A stretch of 64,000 bases of DNA from Ianthella basta (GCA_964019415.1 OZ025876.1:3151272-3215271); one strand, 5' to 3'; shown: positions 22,832-36,311, counted from the stretch's first letter. Program-made: numbers and translations. Notes: generated by a model not told the origin, from the sequence alone.

Positions 22832-24360
22832 CAGGGCCGTAGCACCAAGATAATAACCGGTCAGGCCATAGATCACGTGACGCAAACTAGGGGAGGCTGG
22901 GGGCATGCCCCCCCCCCTCCCCCCCAGGAAAAGTTTTGAAATTTAGATGTTCTGTGAGTACTTTTGGAGCAATTCTAGGCCCATCAACACTTCAATGAGT
23001 ATGATAAAATGTAACATAGACCAACAGGCACTTACAGCAGGAAAGGCAATCAAGTGCCACGAAACAGGTAATACAATGCATTGAAATAAGAAGATTGCGC
23101 ATTAAAAATCGAAATCTAGTGGTTTTTTGGCTGTCTCTCCGATGCTAGGCAGCACAAATCTCTCCTACCCTTGAATAGAAGACACCATCAATGCAAAGGG
23201 TGTGCAAAAATGTTTCCTCCAAAAACAGGAGGAGGGCCAGTCCATGCAAGGAGGGGGGCTAGTTGGTCCATGCAAGAAGGAGGGCTGGTCGATACAAAAC
23301 CCAGGTCATTAACATGTGCTGACTTTGAATACATTTTCGCCATCCCTACATCTGCCTACATTTTGCCGCGCTTGCGGTCTTGCTACCATTCCCTGTTTTT
23401 CCGCCAGCGTATTATAGTGCAAGTGTACATGTGAGTGTGCAATAACAAGGGTTGCCACAGGAGACTATCCTATTGCATGCATATGCCCATTCAAGCTATG
23501 TACATGTTCCCATGTACAAATATATACCACCATGCTGCATGCATACAGCAACCTTGCAACAGTTCCCATACCTGGGTAGTCGTTACCTAGGATACAAACA
23601 GGGTGATGTATAATGGTGTGTATTTGTGGCAGAAGAGAGGAGAGAAATGGCAAGGCTGATGAATGAGATAGTGGTGGGATGGGAGAGCATGAAGGATGAT
23701 GAGAGGGTGATATGGGTACTGGAGGAGGCATGCAAAGATGGAAGAGTGCGGAAGGCGCTGCAGAGGATGTGGCAGAAAAGGACAAGCCCTTAAAGAACTA
23801 TGCCCATTGTGATTCTTTTGACACTGTTACATTCAATTATAATATAGTGCTGCATGGGGCTGACACCCTAGTGTTTGTATTATACAACACGGTGCACTTA
23901 AATAATAATAATAATAATAATATAATAGGTGAGTACAGTACCAGTCCGTATCCTAGGTAACAACTGCCCATGGTGTGGGAACTGTTGCAAGGTTGCATAA
24001 ATCCGCTGTACATGACTGAAGCGCTACTGTGCTGTCTGATTTTGCACGGCGATCGATTAACACATCATTTTACGCATCAGAAAACGTCAAAAAACGTCTT
24101 GCGACATCCGTAAAATGGCTGCCGCCGTTATAGTTCGTTAGAGAACTAAGTATCTGGCTATTCTTTGTTCAAACTAAGTCCTGCAACACTGTAACAAGAC
24201 CACTCTGCTTTTAGAACTTTGATTAACCTAAGGCCAGTACCCCCCTCCCAATTTGGAAGTGTGTTTAGAATGCATATCTTCAATATTCAGAATTTTCGTT
24301 CCAGCAGCAAAAACCGGTCCGGCCATGGCCGGACCGGCCGGACTGGGTGCTACGGCCCTG
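22832..24360. mobile_element. Non-autonomous TIR DNA transposon inside gene 3, with nested inserts
   Basis: Perfect 15-bp terminal inverted repeats CAGGGCCGTAGCACC (22832-22846) and its complement (24346-24360), flanked by a 5-bp target duplication CACTG (22827-22831 and 24361-24365). The uninterrupted site is visible in genes 4 and 5 (TACCACTGTCGCC). No transposase ORF. Nested inside are a copy of the repeat family also seen at 51534 and 62748 (about 23190-23400), a foldback with arms containing TTGCAACAGTTCCCA (about 23550-24002), and a short LINE end. The superfamily is uncertain: the TIR start recalls hAT, but the duplication is 5 bp, not 8. Confidence 0.8.
23623..23927 (+). mobile_element. 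5'-truncated LINE 3' end with (AAT)n tail
   Basis: About 305 bp bounded by GGTGTGTA (23615-23622) and GGTGAGTA (23928-23935). The other copy of this repeat reads CAGGTGTGTACAG at about 52029 without the insert. 23629-23793 is open (55 codons, including MARLMNEIVVGWESMKDDER and a basic end MWQKRTSP) and looks like the end of a LINE ORF2. The tail is an AAT repeat. The clade was not assigned. Confidence 0.6.
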
Positions 24361-26711
24361 CACTGTCGCCAACAGGCATTTCCCCAATTCCCTCAGCAGG
24401 GGCGTCGCGCGTGGCTGTTTTCGCGCCACAGCCAATTTGAATGGATGTAGGCTGAAGTGATGCATCTGGAATCTCGTCGGTTTCCCTTCATCGAACGCTA
24501 ATCGCTCCCAAGAATACGGAACGCGGATACTCGGGCTTAGCTCCACTATATAGGATTGCGAATAATGAACCAACCATATTTGTACCTCCTACAATTGATG
24601 CAGTGTATGTATTTGCCCATGCATTGCATAACATGACTGCAGAAATGTGCAATTATACTTTATGTGATGCAATACTGGAAACAGCTTCTTCACTAAAGAT
24701 CAATGGGGATCTGTTTCGTAGATACCTTGGAAGAGTGCAATTTTCTGGTGTGTCACAAGAAACAGTGGCCTTTGATGCCAACCAAGATCTTGAAGGCGGT
24801 GGGTATATTATTGTCAACCTGCAACCAACCACTGGCAGTGAATCTGAGTACAAGGAGGTGGGGAATTGGTCAAACAGTGAACTCAGCTTGAGAGTCAATG
24901 AGATATGGTGGAACACTATTGATCAACAGCCACCTCTCTCTACCTGCAGCCTACCTTGTGACTTTGGGTACTTTGAGAGAACAGTCCCTGATGAGGCTCA
25001 GTGCTGTTGGACCTGTGAACCATGTGGTGCTGAGCAGGTGAGTGATGGGAAGACTTGCACTAACTGTCCTGCAGGTGAAATTCCTGATCAGCGACAACAA
25101 TACTGCAGGCGGCTAAGTTTGGGAGTTTTGGATTGGTCACATCCACTGGCTATGATACTGCTGATTGTTTCATTACTTGGAGCTGCAATGACTGCTGTAT
25201 TTATGGTCATGTTTGTAGTTTTCAGGAAGACTCGAGTCATCAAGGCTACTGGTGGGGAACTAAGTGCTGTCATTCTTTGTGGAATTCTTCTATGTTACCT
25301 TCTTCCACTAATTTACATTGGAACACCACACGCAGTGTCTTGTGCACTTAGACGCTTTGGTATTGACGTTTGCCTGTCCCTCTGCTTTGGTGCCATGTTG
25401 GTGAAGCTGAGTCGCATTCATCGAATTATTAACCAGAGGAAGGTTTCTATCAAACTGCTCCACTTTATTGACTGGAAGTCACAGCTAGTCTTTACTGCAA
25501 TAATTGTGTCATTTCAGCTCCTTATTGGCACAGTGTGGCTCATAGTGGAGCACCCTGGAATTACTGAACTGGTACACAGTAATTTTATAGACCTCCGCTG
25601 TCAGGCCAATCCATACGCTGGTTTGTCTGTCAGTCTTGCCTACAACTTCCTCCTTTTGATTGACTGCATCTACCTTGCAATTCGTACACGGAAGGTGCCG
25701 GCTGATTATAACGAAACCCGATTCATCCATATCACTGTTTTCTCTGTGTGTGTCATCTGGCTAGCATTCCTTCCCGTATACTACAACACCACATTGCTGC
25801 ACCCAACCATCTATATCTCGAGTCAGATTGTGGCCATATTCATGACAGCAACATGCCTTGTTGTCTTTCTAATCATTCCCAAGTTGTACCTCTTGATTGT
25901 GAAGAAACAGACGCAGGAGTACACAACAACTCAGTACACTAGCAACACTGCCGGAGGTTCATTCTGTACCAAGGAGAAGTGTCCATGTGCATGCCATGCA
26001 GGTATGTATGATTGCTGAGTTGCTGTAACAAGGCCTACTACTTCATGTTGCATTGTAGTATAGCTCACAATCACAAACAATCTTGCAACAGCGGATTCCT
26101 AATTGTTGACATTGTTCCTATGGAATGTATTATACAGCCTATGTGTGTGTGTGATCACAAATCAGTTACAAGTCATGCTTGCTACTTGTTCACAGGCACA
26201 CTGGGGCACCTTTGTGAGGACAGTGACGTGCAAGTGAAGGCAATTGCTATGACTGCTGAAGGTGGAGATGACTCAGACGAGGTGCCAGTGGAAAGGACTA
26301 TCACAGTTGGGTTTGCAGATGAGAAAACAAAGACTGTGGAGTAAAGCTTTGCCGTCACTTCTTTGGATTCTGTAGGTATATGACAGTGACAATAATCTGA
26401 CAGAATAAACTGTAGGCATATGATAGGAGATATGTAGTTTGCATGTGGAGAGCGTGAATACATACCAAGTCTTTTAGAGCGTGTACAAACACTTCAACTG
26501 ATGCAAAAATATTATTGAGTATAATTGAAACTTGTTACAATGTACTATTTTGGTCATTAGCATTCTTTCTGAAGTGGTTTGCATTCATTTGACTGTAATA
26601 ATTTCTTGCTCATCACATCCCGTCAAGATTGATAGCATGCATCTTCAAATACACAACAGTGAGAGGCTGCTCATTGCAGTTAGCCACTGCATGAACAAGC
26701 TGGGATGGGTT

Positions 26712-26874
26712 GAAGTTGGGTGAATCACTGGATATTACGCTGACCAGCCTTCTACACCAGCTGCAGTGGTGTTACAGTGGCTGTCATCCAATAGGGCTAC
26801 GGCCCCCCAGCCTTCTGTAACACTGCTGATGTAGAAAGCTGGTCAGCGTAATATCCAGTGATTCACCAAACTTC
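26712..26874. repeat. Foldback palindrome, duplicate of 2525-2683
   Basis: Same palindrome as in the first block. This copy keeps the inner GCTGGTCAGCGTAATATCC arm that is shortened in the first copy. Confidence 0.7.
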
Positions 26875-27546
26875 ACACAACAGTGACTCTTTAGGTTGGG
26901 TCTTCCCTGCGGAACCACCGTAGCATTCAGATACACTCTTTGGCAATTTTTCTGCTGCTCTTCAGCAACTTTCGTCATGCAGTGGATAAGAGCTGGAAAA
27001 GTTACAAATAATGAATGTATGGCTGTACATTTGATACTGGTATGCACAATTCTGGTCGGAATAACAATGCAAGCTGCATGTAACAGGCTGTGATATGAAA
27101 CATTACCAAGGTGAGAATAGGCACATAACTGAGCAATATTAATAGCAGCTAGTGACATTAGCTGTTTAGTGATAGTACTAATAAAATGAAAACTGGTTCA
27201 AGTTGCCCTCCTCCTACATTAAATCCTGGATTCAGTGGAGCATGTGGTTGCACCAGTAATTAAGAATACAACTGCAATGTGTGTGTGGGGGGGGGGTGGG
27301 TGGGTGTGTTGTGAGTGAGTGAGTGGGGGCAGGTATAGTGCAGTTGTATACGTTTACCTACTGTAAGTATTGTTCAATAGTAAATATATCTACAAGGGCT
27401 TCTCATTCAGCTGGCTCAAGCATGAGAAAGGTTATGTAACTCTTCTAATGCATACCAGTTTGAAATCTGGGTTGGAAACTTGACAACATTTTGACCAGCT
27501 CCAGATCAATAGTCTGGTGTTCCTCAAAGCAAGAGTAGTAGGCTAG

Positions 27547-29234
27547 GATAGGATGGAGAGATCACAGGGCATCTATACCACCAGCTCAGGCCATCCGGCA
27601 GCCAACCTCCCAGGATCTACGGCCTCCCTAAGATCCACAAGGCTGAAGTCCCTCTCAGACCCATTGTTTCATGCATTGGGGCCCCTTCTTACCAACTCTC
27701 CAAACACATCGCCTCTCTCATCTCCCCTTAGCAGGCAAGACGGACTCACAAGTGAAGAACTCCAAGCATTTTGTGGAGGTGATGTCAGACCTGAGGGTTG
27801 AGGAGGACGAGATGCTGGTCAGCTTTGATGTGTCCTCCCTGTTCACCAACGTGCCCATTGACGAGGCGGTTCAGGTCATTCATGACAGACTGCGAAGAGA
27901 TGAAACACTGGTGGACAGGACCACTCTCTCTCCTGACAGGGTTGCAGAACTGCTTGAGACGTGCTTGAAGTCCACCTATTTCTGCTACGGAGGAGAGTTC
28001 TATGAGCAACGGGAAGGTGCAGCAATGGGTTCCCCTATCTCAGCAGTTGTGGCAAACCTGTACATGGAGTTCTTTGAAGAACTGGCTCTGGAAGAGGTAC
28101 GTGGATGACACCTGCTGCATCGTGAAGAAGGGCACAATGGAAGGACTCCTGAGCCACCTCAACAGTGTGCGGCCATCCATCAAGTTCACTGTGGAAGTGG
28201 AGAAGGAAGGGAGCCTCCCCTTTCTCGACGCCCTGCTCCAGAGGAAAGATGATGGCAACTTGGAAGTCACTGTCTACAGGAAGCCCATGTACACAGACCA
28301 GTACCTGGACTTCCGGTCCCACCATCCATCTCACGTCAAAAGAGGGCTGGTCAGATGTCTGTACGACAGAGCAAGGAGCATCACCACCAGGCAGGAGAAC
28401 TTACAGAAGGAAGAGTGTCACCTCACCTAGGTGCTGAGACAGAACGGTTACCCCAGTAACTTCATCTGCTCCTCATCCATTCCTTCCAGGCGAGATGTGG
28501 AGACCACTGAGGCGCCACTGCCGGAGGAGGGACGCAGACCCCCACTGGTGATGCTTCCCTACACGGAAGGAGTCATTGAGGACATCAGGCGGGTCTGTAG
28601 GAAGTTTGGCACGAAGGTTGTCTTCAGGTCTGGACTGTCTCTACGTTCCATGCTAACCAAGGTGAAGGACACACTGGCGCTGGAGAAGAAGTCCAAGGTG
28701 GTGTACCAAGTCCCATGCAGCTGTGGCGAGACCTACATTGGGGAGACACTGAGGAGGCTCGAGACAAGAATGAAAGAGCACCAGGATGCCTGTCAGAAGG
28801 GGACACTGGAGAAGTCAGCCCTTGCAGAACATGCGTGGGAGAACCACCATCCAATCAGATGGGAGGAGACAACAGTGATCGACCAAGCCAGGACCCCCAA
28901 AGAACTGATGCTCAAGGAGGCAATCCACATCAGGCTGAACCGCCCCTCCCTCAACAGGGATGGTGGGCTGGAGCTGCCTGGATGTTGGATGGCCGCCTTG
29001 AGGAATGCAATCCCGCAACTTCTGATGACACCCCTTGATGTGGCTTCCGGTGACAGCGCATGATGAGAAGCTAGGCTATAAATATGATCAGTGCTCGCGA
29101 TAGGATATCTTCGCCCTGAAGAAGACCAGAGCATCTGGTCGAAACGTCGGCAAGGTTTTCAATCCTGTTATGAAGCTGGTATTAGAGAACCAACCCTTTT
29201 TGATGCCTGAGCCAGCTGAGAAGCCCTCACTTCA
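27547..29234 (+). mobile_element. Penelope-like retroelement fossil
   Basis: Penelope-like element (reverse transcriptase plus GIY-YIG endonuclease), about 1.7 kb, probably 5'-truncated. Recognisable parts in order: RT core (FDVSSLFTNVPIDEA, GAAMGSPISAVVANLYME, RYVDDTC), a C-terminal RT region (FLDALLQRK, VYRKPMYTDQYLDF), then the endonuclease (VYQVPCSCGETYIGET and RLETRMKEH). It is bounded by a duplication of about 12 bp, GTARTAGGCTAG (27535-27546 and 29235-29246). The first block (about 3358) has no insert, so it entered after the duplication. It is broken. A hammerhead-like motif lies near its 3' end, as known for this family. Confidence 0.85.
29109..29155 (+). ncRNA. Hammerhead-ribozyme-like motif in the Penelope-like element
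   Basis: CTGAAGA (29116-29122), one extra A, a perfect 7-bp stem GACCAGA/TCTGGTC with a 3-nt loop (29124-29140), GAAA (29141-29144), a minimal stem III ACGT, then C as the cleavage-site base (29148), and a stem I GCC/GGC with further partial pairing. All core positions of a type I hammerhead are present except for the extra A. Penelope-like elements are known to carry such ribozymes. Confidence 0.5.
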
Positions 29235-29404
29235 GTAATAGGCTAGCATATGCACTCATCCTGTATAGCCATTCAAGCAAGCAAGAATCTACCATTTGGA
29301 GAAAGATCATAATTTGTTCTAAAATGTGTCCCCAATAACTATGAAGCAATAAATGCATAGATCAACGTTGATCCCTCACCAACACATCAAGCTGTTCCTC
29401 CTAC

Positions 29405-29857
29405 CTGCATATGGATAAGCTCTTTGTTTGCAAACTGCCTCAAGTGGGAGTCCAAAAGACGTTGTGAAGCACTGTTGATCTCTGCCTCCTGGAAACCAAC
29501 CACTGGGTACAGCTACAGAATAGATGGAACAGGGTCAACAACAGACCAATTAACGTGTGTTGAGTATGCTATCCATTACTTATGGACTCTTTCAGCATAT
29601 CCCAGAGCACTGTTGTATGAGTCTCACACAGGATACTGTACACATACACAACCAATATGACATGCTCACCCTTATTTAATGTTGCGCTCCTCTAAGTTTT
29701 GTATTAAAGCTGATGAAGATCCATGGATTGAAATGGTCGTTACCCAGTAGTTTGAAGTTGATACTGCACTCGAATCTCATAAACTTCCATTGCACATACA
29801 CAGTGCTTTACTACACCAACCTTCAGCTGTTGATCCTCAAAGAGCAGTCTTCCAGAA
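29405..29857 (-). pseudogene. SSUH2-like exon remnants, unit C
   Basis: 29405-29502 is the 98-bp VGFQEAEIN exon with intact splice signals and one likely amino-acid change relative to 17746-17843. About 29822-29857 is the 3' end of the preceding exon (LFEDQQLKV with its donor), cut off by the foldback at 29873. The zinc-repeat and terminal exons are not found in this interval. It probably belongs with the N-terminal-type exon at 37239-37439. Confidence 0.6.
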
Positions 29858-29872
29858 GTCAATAGAATGAAA

Positions 29873-30082
29873 GAACACCACCAGCACAAGTTGCTGTATG
29901 TCAAGGGGACTAGGTAGGAGAATCGAACGGCACAAGTTGGAGCGGGATGCAGCAACAATGCAACTTGCACATGGGCACATTTGTGCAAGTTGCATGATGT
30001 TACTGCATCCTACTTCGACTTGCGCCATTCGATGCTCCTGCCTGGTCCCCCTGACATACAGTAACTTGCGTTGGTGGTGTTC
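29873..30082. repeat. Foldback (MITE-like) palindrome
   Basis: About 210-bp inverted repeat, outer arms GAACACCACCAGCACAAGTT and its near-complement ending TTGGTGGTGTTC. Only the right half survives at the equivalent place in the first block (about 3680-3800). It cuts into the SSUH2-like exon remnant. Confidence 0.65.
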
Positions 30083-30872
30083 TTACATTCCAACAACTAG
30101 CACACTACTTGCACTCATGGTGGTTACCCCTCTGCAACGTGCACTGCATGATGGACTTTTCCTAGAAGCACTGGTGCATTGCATGCAATATTGCAACTTG
30201 CACTGTGTGGTAGTGGTGGTGGTGGTGATGGTGGAGTGGTGCATGATGCATGGTACATTGTGCCATGGGGGGGTGGTATGCATGCGGTGGCAGTGTGTGG
30301 TCCTATATAGTATCACTGGCGCACAGCACTTGTGCATGATTATATATCACAATTTGCACTAAGTGGTGGTTGGTTGTGTATATGCTTTGATAGAGGCTCA
30401 TTATTGCATGAGTATCTGAGGTAGAGAGTTGCTGAGCGCTAACACAGGAACTGGAGCCCATGTTCAATCTGTAGCTCTTTTTCAACTGGTGTAAAATTAT
30501 ACCAGTTGAGAAAAATCTCCTTTCTTACTCATCATTGTACTGAAGACCCATGCACATCTCATAGCAAGTTATCCTATTTGTTCTGTGATGCAATGTATAT
30601 CTTACTGCAATTACATATCATTTTTGCAAGAAACCCAAACCAGATCCTTCTGTTAACACTTGACCAGCACTTTCTTGTTAAGAATATGGATAATATATAT
30701 ATTTGATCACACTATATTGCATTATTCTATGGCTTCACCCTTGTATTTTGCAACTTGCACTGTTTATATTGCGAGGTCAAAAACTTAATGAGTGCCTGGT
30801 ACCTAAATTGATACAAATTGCTTTGATTCATCTGATTCTACCTTTCTCAGTCTACTGCCTTGACCTACCCAG

Positions 30873-31860
30873 TGATAGATAGATAGATGGATAGATAGAT
30901 TACCATTTGTCAATAGGGAGCTGCATCCACTGGAGAGGGTTTTCATGCAGGCCCTGGAAATACATCACAAGGAAGACAAACATATAATGAACCATGCAAA
31001 CTATCAAAGAATGAAAATAATGAAATTCATGGAGCTGTCAATTCAGAAACTCTAAGAGCATGCCTGAAAGAGGAGAGACATGATTTAGAGCACCTGTCTT
31101 CTGACAGCTGGTTGTAGTACAGGGCTCCCTGAATAGAAGTCAATAGACATCTTGAACCTAGGCTTGTTAGCATGGGGAAAGAGGAAATGGAGCTTGTTGG
31201 CTCCACAGGTTGATGTGTAAAATGTTGAATTCTTAGTGAACTTGCTTGCAATGCATGGGGGGGGGGGGGGGGGGGCAATCTGGAGCACACATTTGTGCAC
31301 CTGACACAACATGTGCCTGTGCCTTTGTTGCCATAGTGTGGACCAGCCAAGCTGAAATCTAAGAGGAGCACTGGATGTTCGAGGGGCTGGTGGAGATGAC
31401 TCTCACGGCATAGTTCTGTACCTGTTCAATGTGGTTTGAAAGAGCCTGACTGCAGGAGGAGTGCCACACAGTGGAGCAGTAGTCAAGGTGGGGAAGAACC
31501 AATGATAAGTATATACAGCAATTTCTTTGTTTTTACAGGAAGATAGCTGCTGGCCTTGCAGATGCTGGCTAATGCAGCAAAGGCTCTCCTATGGATACCG
31601 GTCACATGTGACTTTTAGTTTAGACTTGGTCAATGGCAACTCCAAGGTAATTGACGGTCAGACTTGGGAATTGCTGTACCATTCAGTGACACATTAATGT
31701 CACACTTCTTCAACCTTCCACCAAGGGTCATGAGCTGGGCTTTGCTGATGTCCATTCTCAGTCTGTTTGCTTCTCTCCATGTCACAGTTCACTGTCGGTC
31801 AGCATTGAGTGCCTCAGAGACTGTGCCTGGATCTTTGCTGGCATAGTGGGTGGTCACATC
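30873..31860 (-). mobile_element. LINE remnant, duplicate of 4593-5575
   Basis: Parallel copy of the degenerate LINE end in the first block, with the same GATA-type tail (30873-30901) and the same C-terminal coding remnant in 31085-31312. The poly-G run is at about 31257-31275. The copies differ by scattered substitutions only. Confidence 0.6.
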
Positions 31861-34800
31861 GATCTACTATGTGTAAATCTACTATATGTACATGCGTGTA
31901 CAGTATACTGTAATCATTGATATCAACTCATCCATATATATGGTATGTAGGGATGGTGGTGGTTGTTTGCATGCAGTAATTGAACCAAAGAGTAACGTCA
32001 TTCCTGTATAGGACAAAGAAGTGGGAAAAGACAACCACTGAGAAAATGTTGGCATACAATGTACCATACATTCCTATTTGCTACTATCCCTACATCTGTC
32101 AGCATCTATTGAAATATTTGCCACTTGCTTCCCAGCCCTTATAGACCATGCTTGAGGTGATTGCTGCTAGATTACAGAATGATTGCTATGTGGTACGGTT
32201 GATCTTCGCTTTATTCCCACTCTATCAGCACTTCCCGTGTCACTTCACTTTCCCCACTGCTGGAAGTGACATGGTGACTGTGACACGAGTGACGGTCAAA
32301 CATACTGTTTCAGTCACAATTGAGTTTTACAGTCCCATTTAGTCTTAAAAAATTAGTACGACAGTATTCATTAACTACTGAAGTCTGATGAAACATACTG
32401 GCACAGTTTGACCTGAATGGATTGTTACCCTGTGCGCAATTGTGCAACAGGGGTTATGCGTTTGGTTTGTGGGTCAGTTTGTACGTCACGCACATTTTGG
32501 GCCGTTTGCGCGATTAAGGCACTTTCAAGGCTCGTGTAGCTCCTGAAAGATAGGTTTCGAAAAATAACCATCTTATATAAGATCGACAACTGCAACAACC
32601 ACGCAAAAGCTATTAAAACGGAACTTTCTAGTCTTTTGCGGACAGTCCGTCCCCTTCCGCCTCTGGGCGCTTACGGGTATGGTCTCTACGAGGCCTTGTT
32701 TAATATCCATTCAGCCGCCAAAACTGCCCATCAAGATGGAGTATACATGCCAAAAGCAAGATGATGATGAATCCTCAGAAAGAGAGGATGCCTTTGACTG
32801 CGGCCCTGAGCACCTGCTCCAACATGCCAAGGCAATGTTCCAGCTAAAGGAAGAACTTCACCAGACAGCATGCACAATGCCCTCCAACAGTGACCTTTGA
32901 AGATCAGTTAGTAACTAAATCCCAAGCACATTGTTTTCATGCTGAGCAATATGAACATGCTGTTCACCAGTATTCAGTGACTATGTATTGTATGCCTGAT
33001 GAAGCCCATTATATGAGAAACAGTGCATTGAATTGCCTTGTAAATTGAGAGGTTGCTTTGATGCTGTGCCCCTTGTCTAAGGAGTCATTCTACACTGTGA
33101 TTGTGTGCCTAGTGAAGTGGTGATAAGAGCAGGGACTGCTTTGTACTGCACAACCACAAGCCACTTAAGCAATGAGTGCACATTAAATGTAATGTGATAT
33201 AAGCTGATCACACTATTGGTCATTAGCAATAAATTTGATAGTCTCACATAGCCCTAGTTTCGCATAGCCCAGACTGATTATTGTGCAATAACCGAAAAGG
33301 AAAGAGTCTGGGCTACATGAGACTAACAGACCACTTCTCCTTGTAACCATGTTTTAACATACACCTTAAGATTGCTGCTGCTTTTGTAAATTCCTGTTCA
33401 ACGTTTTGTCCTTAAATTAGCAACGAATGTGCAAGGAGACAGTAACACCTCTAGGCAGGAATGACTCCCAGGGAGTCATTTTATCTGGAAGAGATTCATT
33501 CATGCCTAGGCGAATGTGAGTGGGGAGTCATTCACACCTAGGCCTCACAGACTGGGGAGTCACTCAGTGGGGGAGTCATTAATGACTATGACAGCGGCAC
33601 AGTTTGACCTGAAGGACAGCCCATATATCTCAGTGCTTGGTTCAGTGGTGTTCATGTACAATTGGTTTCCTGTTCAGCGTCACAAACATATTTTAGGATA
33701 ACATCAGTTTCAACAGCCACATCATCATAGAAGCCTGCCCAATGAACACTTTCCTCTCCAACACTTTGAACCCAAACATTACTTTCCCCAGCATCTAGTG
33801 CTTCCTAGTATGATGGTTATGTCAACAGCTATCTCTAATGATAGTGAACAAGTTCGAGTATGCCTCATCTTCAACAACCACCATTCATCACCACCCACAT
33901 TGCTAGCCTGTCTGACAGTAGGAGAACATACAAGGCAAGCAGAAAAGGGAATCCAGTGACCTTTGAAGATCAGTTAGTAACTAAATCCCAAGCAAATTCT
34001 TTTCATGCCGAGTAATATGAACTTACTGTTCACCAATGTTCAGTGACTATGTATTGCATGCCTGATCAAACCCATCATATGAGAAACAGTGCATTGAATT
34101 GCCTTGTAAATAATTTACAATCTTCTCAATTATTGAGAGGTTGCTTTGATGCTGTGCTCATTGTTTAAGGAGTCATTCTACACTGTGACTGTGTAGGCCT
34201 AGTGAAGTGGTGTGATAAGAGCAGGGAATGCTTTGTACTGCACAACCACAAGCCACTTCCATAATTACAGTACTTAAACAATGAGTGCACATTAAAATGT
34301 AATGTGATATTAGCTGATCCCACCACTGGCCATTAGCAATAATTTAGATAGTCTCACATAACCCAGACCACTTCTCCCCTCTGTTTATACTCTGATGTCA
34401 TTGGTCGAATCAGGATTTGTATATAATTAACAAAATATAATGGTGCATGGAAAATGTCATTGTAACCCATGTACTTGATTGGATCACAAATACACAACAG
34501 GCACAAGCACTGACTGCCTCTAGTCACCACCTGCAGGCACACATGGCCACTAACCATAGCAACCCACACATAGACTCACACTTTGCTATTGAACCATGAC
34601 AGAAATGGCCATTCTGCAGTGTCATGGTGGTGGCCATGGCGATGACCATGGCAATGGTCATGATGGCAATCATGGTGCTTTTGGTGAATCACATACATGC
34701 CTCCAACCTTGGCAGAACCCCACAACTGAAGAATGGGAAGAGCATGAGACACAAGGCAATATGTAGCAGTGACAGTTCCTGCAAACTTAGCATGCTTTGG

Positions 34801-35041
34801 TAAATATACAGATGAAGGAATGTAGAGTGCAGTGGTTGAGTGGAGAACAGGAGTGCACATTGAGTACAGAATGAATAATCACAGACTCTAGCTGCTAAAT
34901 CCCACTTGCTAAATTCACTGAAATTAGTACCTGCTAAGATTTGTAGTCTTAAATTAAGATTTCCTGCTAAACCTGCACTGTTTAACAATATTCTACCACA
35001 TGCAATAAGTCCCATGTATCTAGTACTATTACTCAGTGAAA
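31861..35041. other. Duplicated spacer, no firm gene
   Basis: Matches 5580-9270 without the foldback at 6381-6906. Contains the duplicate small acidic ORF (32679-32900), the direct-repeat region with CTGATGA...GAAAC (32996-33021) and GGGAGTCATT-type repeats. Near 34620-34680 is a run of ATGGCGATGACCATGGCAAT-like repeats whose minus-strand translation is His-rich; this is low complexity, not a gene I can support. Confidence 0.5.
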
Positions 35042-35270
35042 TGAACAATTCTACTGCTGTAGCAGTGGCTGGAAACTCGTCTTGAATGATTCATGGAAAC
35101 GCTAACCAACACTTGATCACAAAATCAGACGTTTTGGAACCCTACGGATGTCTTCATCAGTGAATAATTAACACTTCATCAATTGTTCACTGATGAAGGC
35201 ATCTGCAGGGTGCCAAAATGTCTGACTTTGTGATCAAGTATTGGCTAGCATTTCCTCAAATCATTTGAAA
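35042..35270. mobile_element. Foldback with hammerhead-like cores, duplicate of 9272-9504
   Basis: Same insertion and orientation as in the first block, with CTGATGA at 35190 followed by a pairing stretch and AAAATGTC. Its presence in both blocks dates it before the duplication. The third spacer copy near 60480 lacks it. Confidence 0.55.
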
Positions 35271-36311
35271 CAGTAGCACTGGCTGTATTTAGTTTGTTGT
35301 CTGTTCAGTGGGCAGTGTTTGACGTCAAGGGGTGCTGTCACTGAAAATCAACTGCCATGACCTAGTCTCAAACACCCCAATCAAAGTGTCTTGGATAGTG
35401 CACATTAGCTCCACCTGAGCATGATCAGTAATATTTGGGAGCATTAGAATAGAACAATCACCATATTGTTATCCACCTTACTGAGATGCTATTACTGATG
35501 TAGCAGGTTGATTCACATGAACATGGCAACTAACCATCTACGTACCAACCTATGCAGTGTCCTACTGAAATAAATGCCCCTGTACCAATCTCAAACATCA
35601 AACATTCAGGACAGTGTACTATGCATCACTAATTCAGGACACTTCTCTTCCTAGTGATGGCAGGTTCTAATAAGCTCAGATGCTCTTCACCATTGCCTCT
35701 GTCAACATACTGTACAGTATTCAACACAGGTACCAGGCTATTCATCTATCCCATGCATTTTCTCTCATCCATTACCATGCTCCTTGACATGGAAACTGGT
35801 GCTGAATGCTACCAAAGACTTTCTACCCCTCGCTTACCATGATGATATATAAACATGGCAGATCAGATTAGGGTATGAGACTAGCCCTAGCAATACTGCA
35901 GAGATAGCAATTCGCATATTGTCTGCTGGTCACATGGAATTGGCTGCCTTCTCAAACTCCCACAGGCATGTATCCCCAACTCATGAGTAGGTGAGTAGAA
36001 AACAAACAAAAAGCATTAATACAGATACTTTAGGAGCCCTCACATTTGACAACTTTCCAAAGAGTGTGAAGCAATAGTGGTGTGTATGCTCATGAAAGGC
36101 ACCTATTGAGTTGCAATGTTAAGGGAGTTTCTCAAAAACAGCTGTATAGAGGGCCATAGATGCTGGAATCACCATCCATAACTAGCATCACCATGCAGAA
36201 TTACCATTACTTTGTGCTGTAGATTTGGCGGTGTGGGGTTTCAGCTGCAGGATGGCAGTCGGCCAGTGACCAGTACATACATAGATAGGAGAAGGTGAAC
36301 AGTGATTGCTA

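Larger units (their letters stand above)
22568..26344 (+). pseudogene. mGluR-like class C GPCR, gene 3 (broken)
   Basis: Receptor pseudogene. 22568-22831 encodes part of the Venus-flytrap domain (residues about 144-231 of gene 2). The signal peptide and first lobe are absent. The frame is interrupted by a transposon (22832-24360). After the duplicated CACTG and about 10 more receptor bases, 24376-24554 is unrelated sequence replacing about 390 bp of ligand-binding domain. Homology resumes at 24555 (IANNEPTIF) and is open through NCD3G and all seven TM helices to the exon end at 26001. The tail exon is 26196-26344. In the 5' fragment several otherwise invariant residues are changed, for example PPDSGQ to PPNSGQ and NWTYVS to NWTDVS. 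The 3' half could still be transcribed, but it has no signal peptide or complete ligand domain. A polyadenylation signal lies at 26404-26409. Confidence 0.88.

Noticed and set aside
28035-29134. Minus-strand and alternative-frame ORFs across the Penelope-like element
   Set aside because: Shadows of the element's plus-strand coding remnants.
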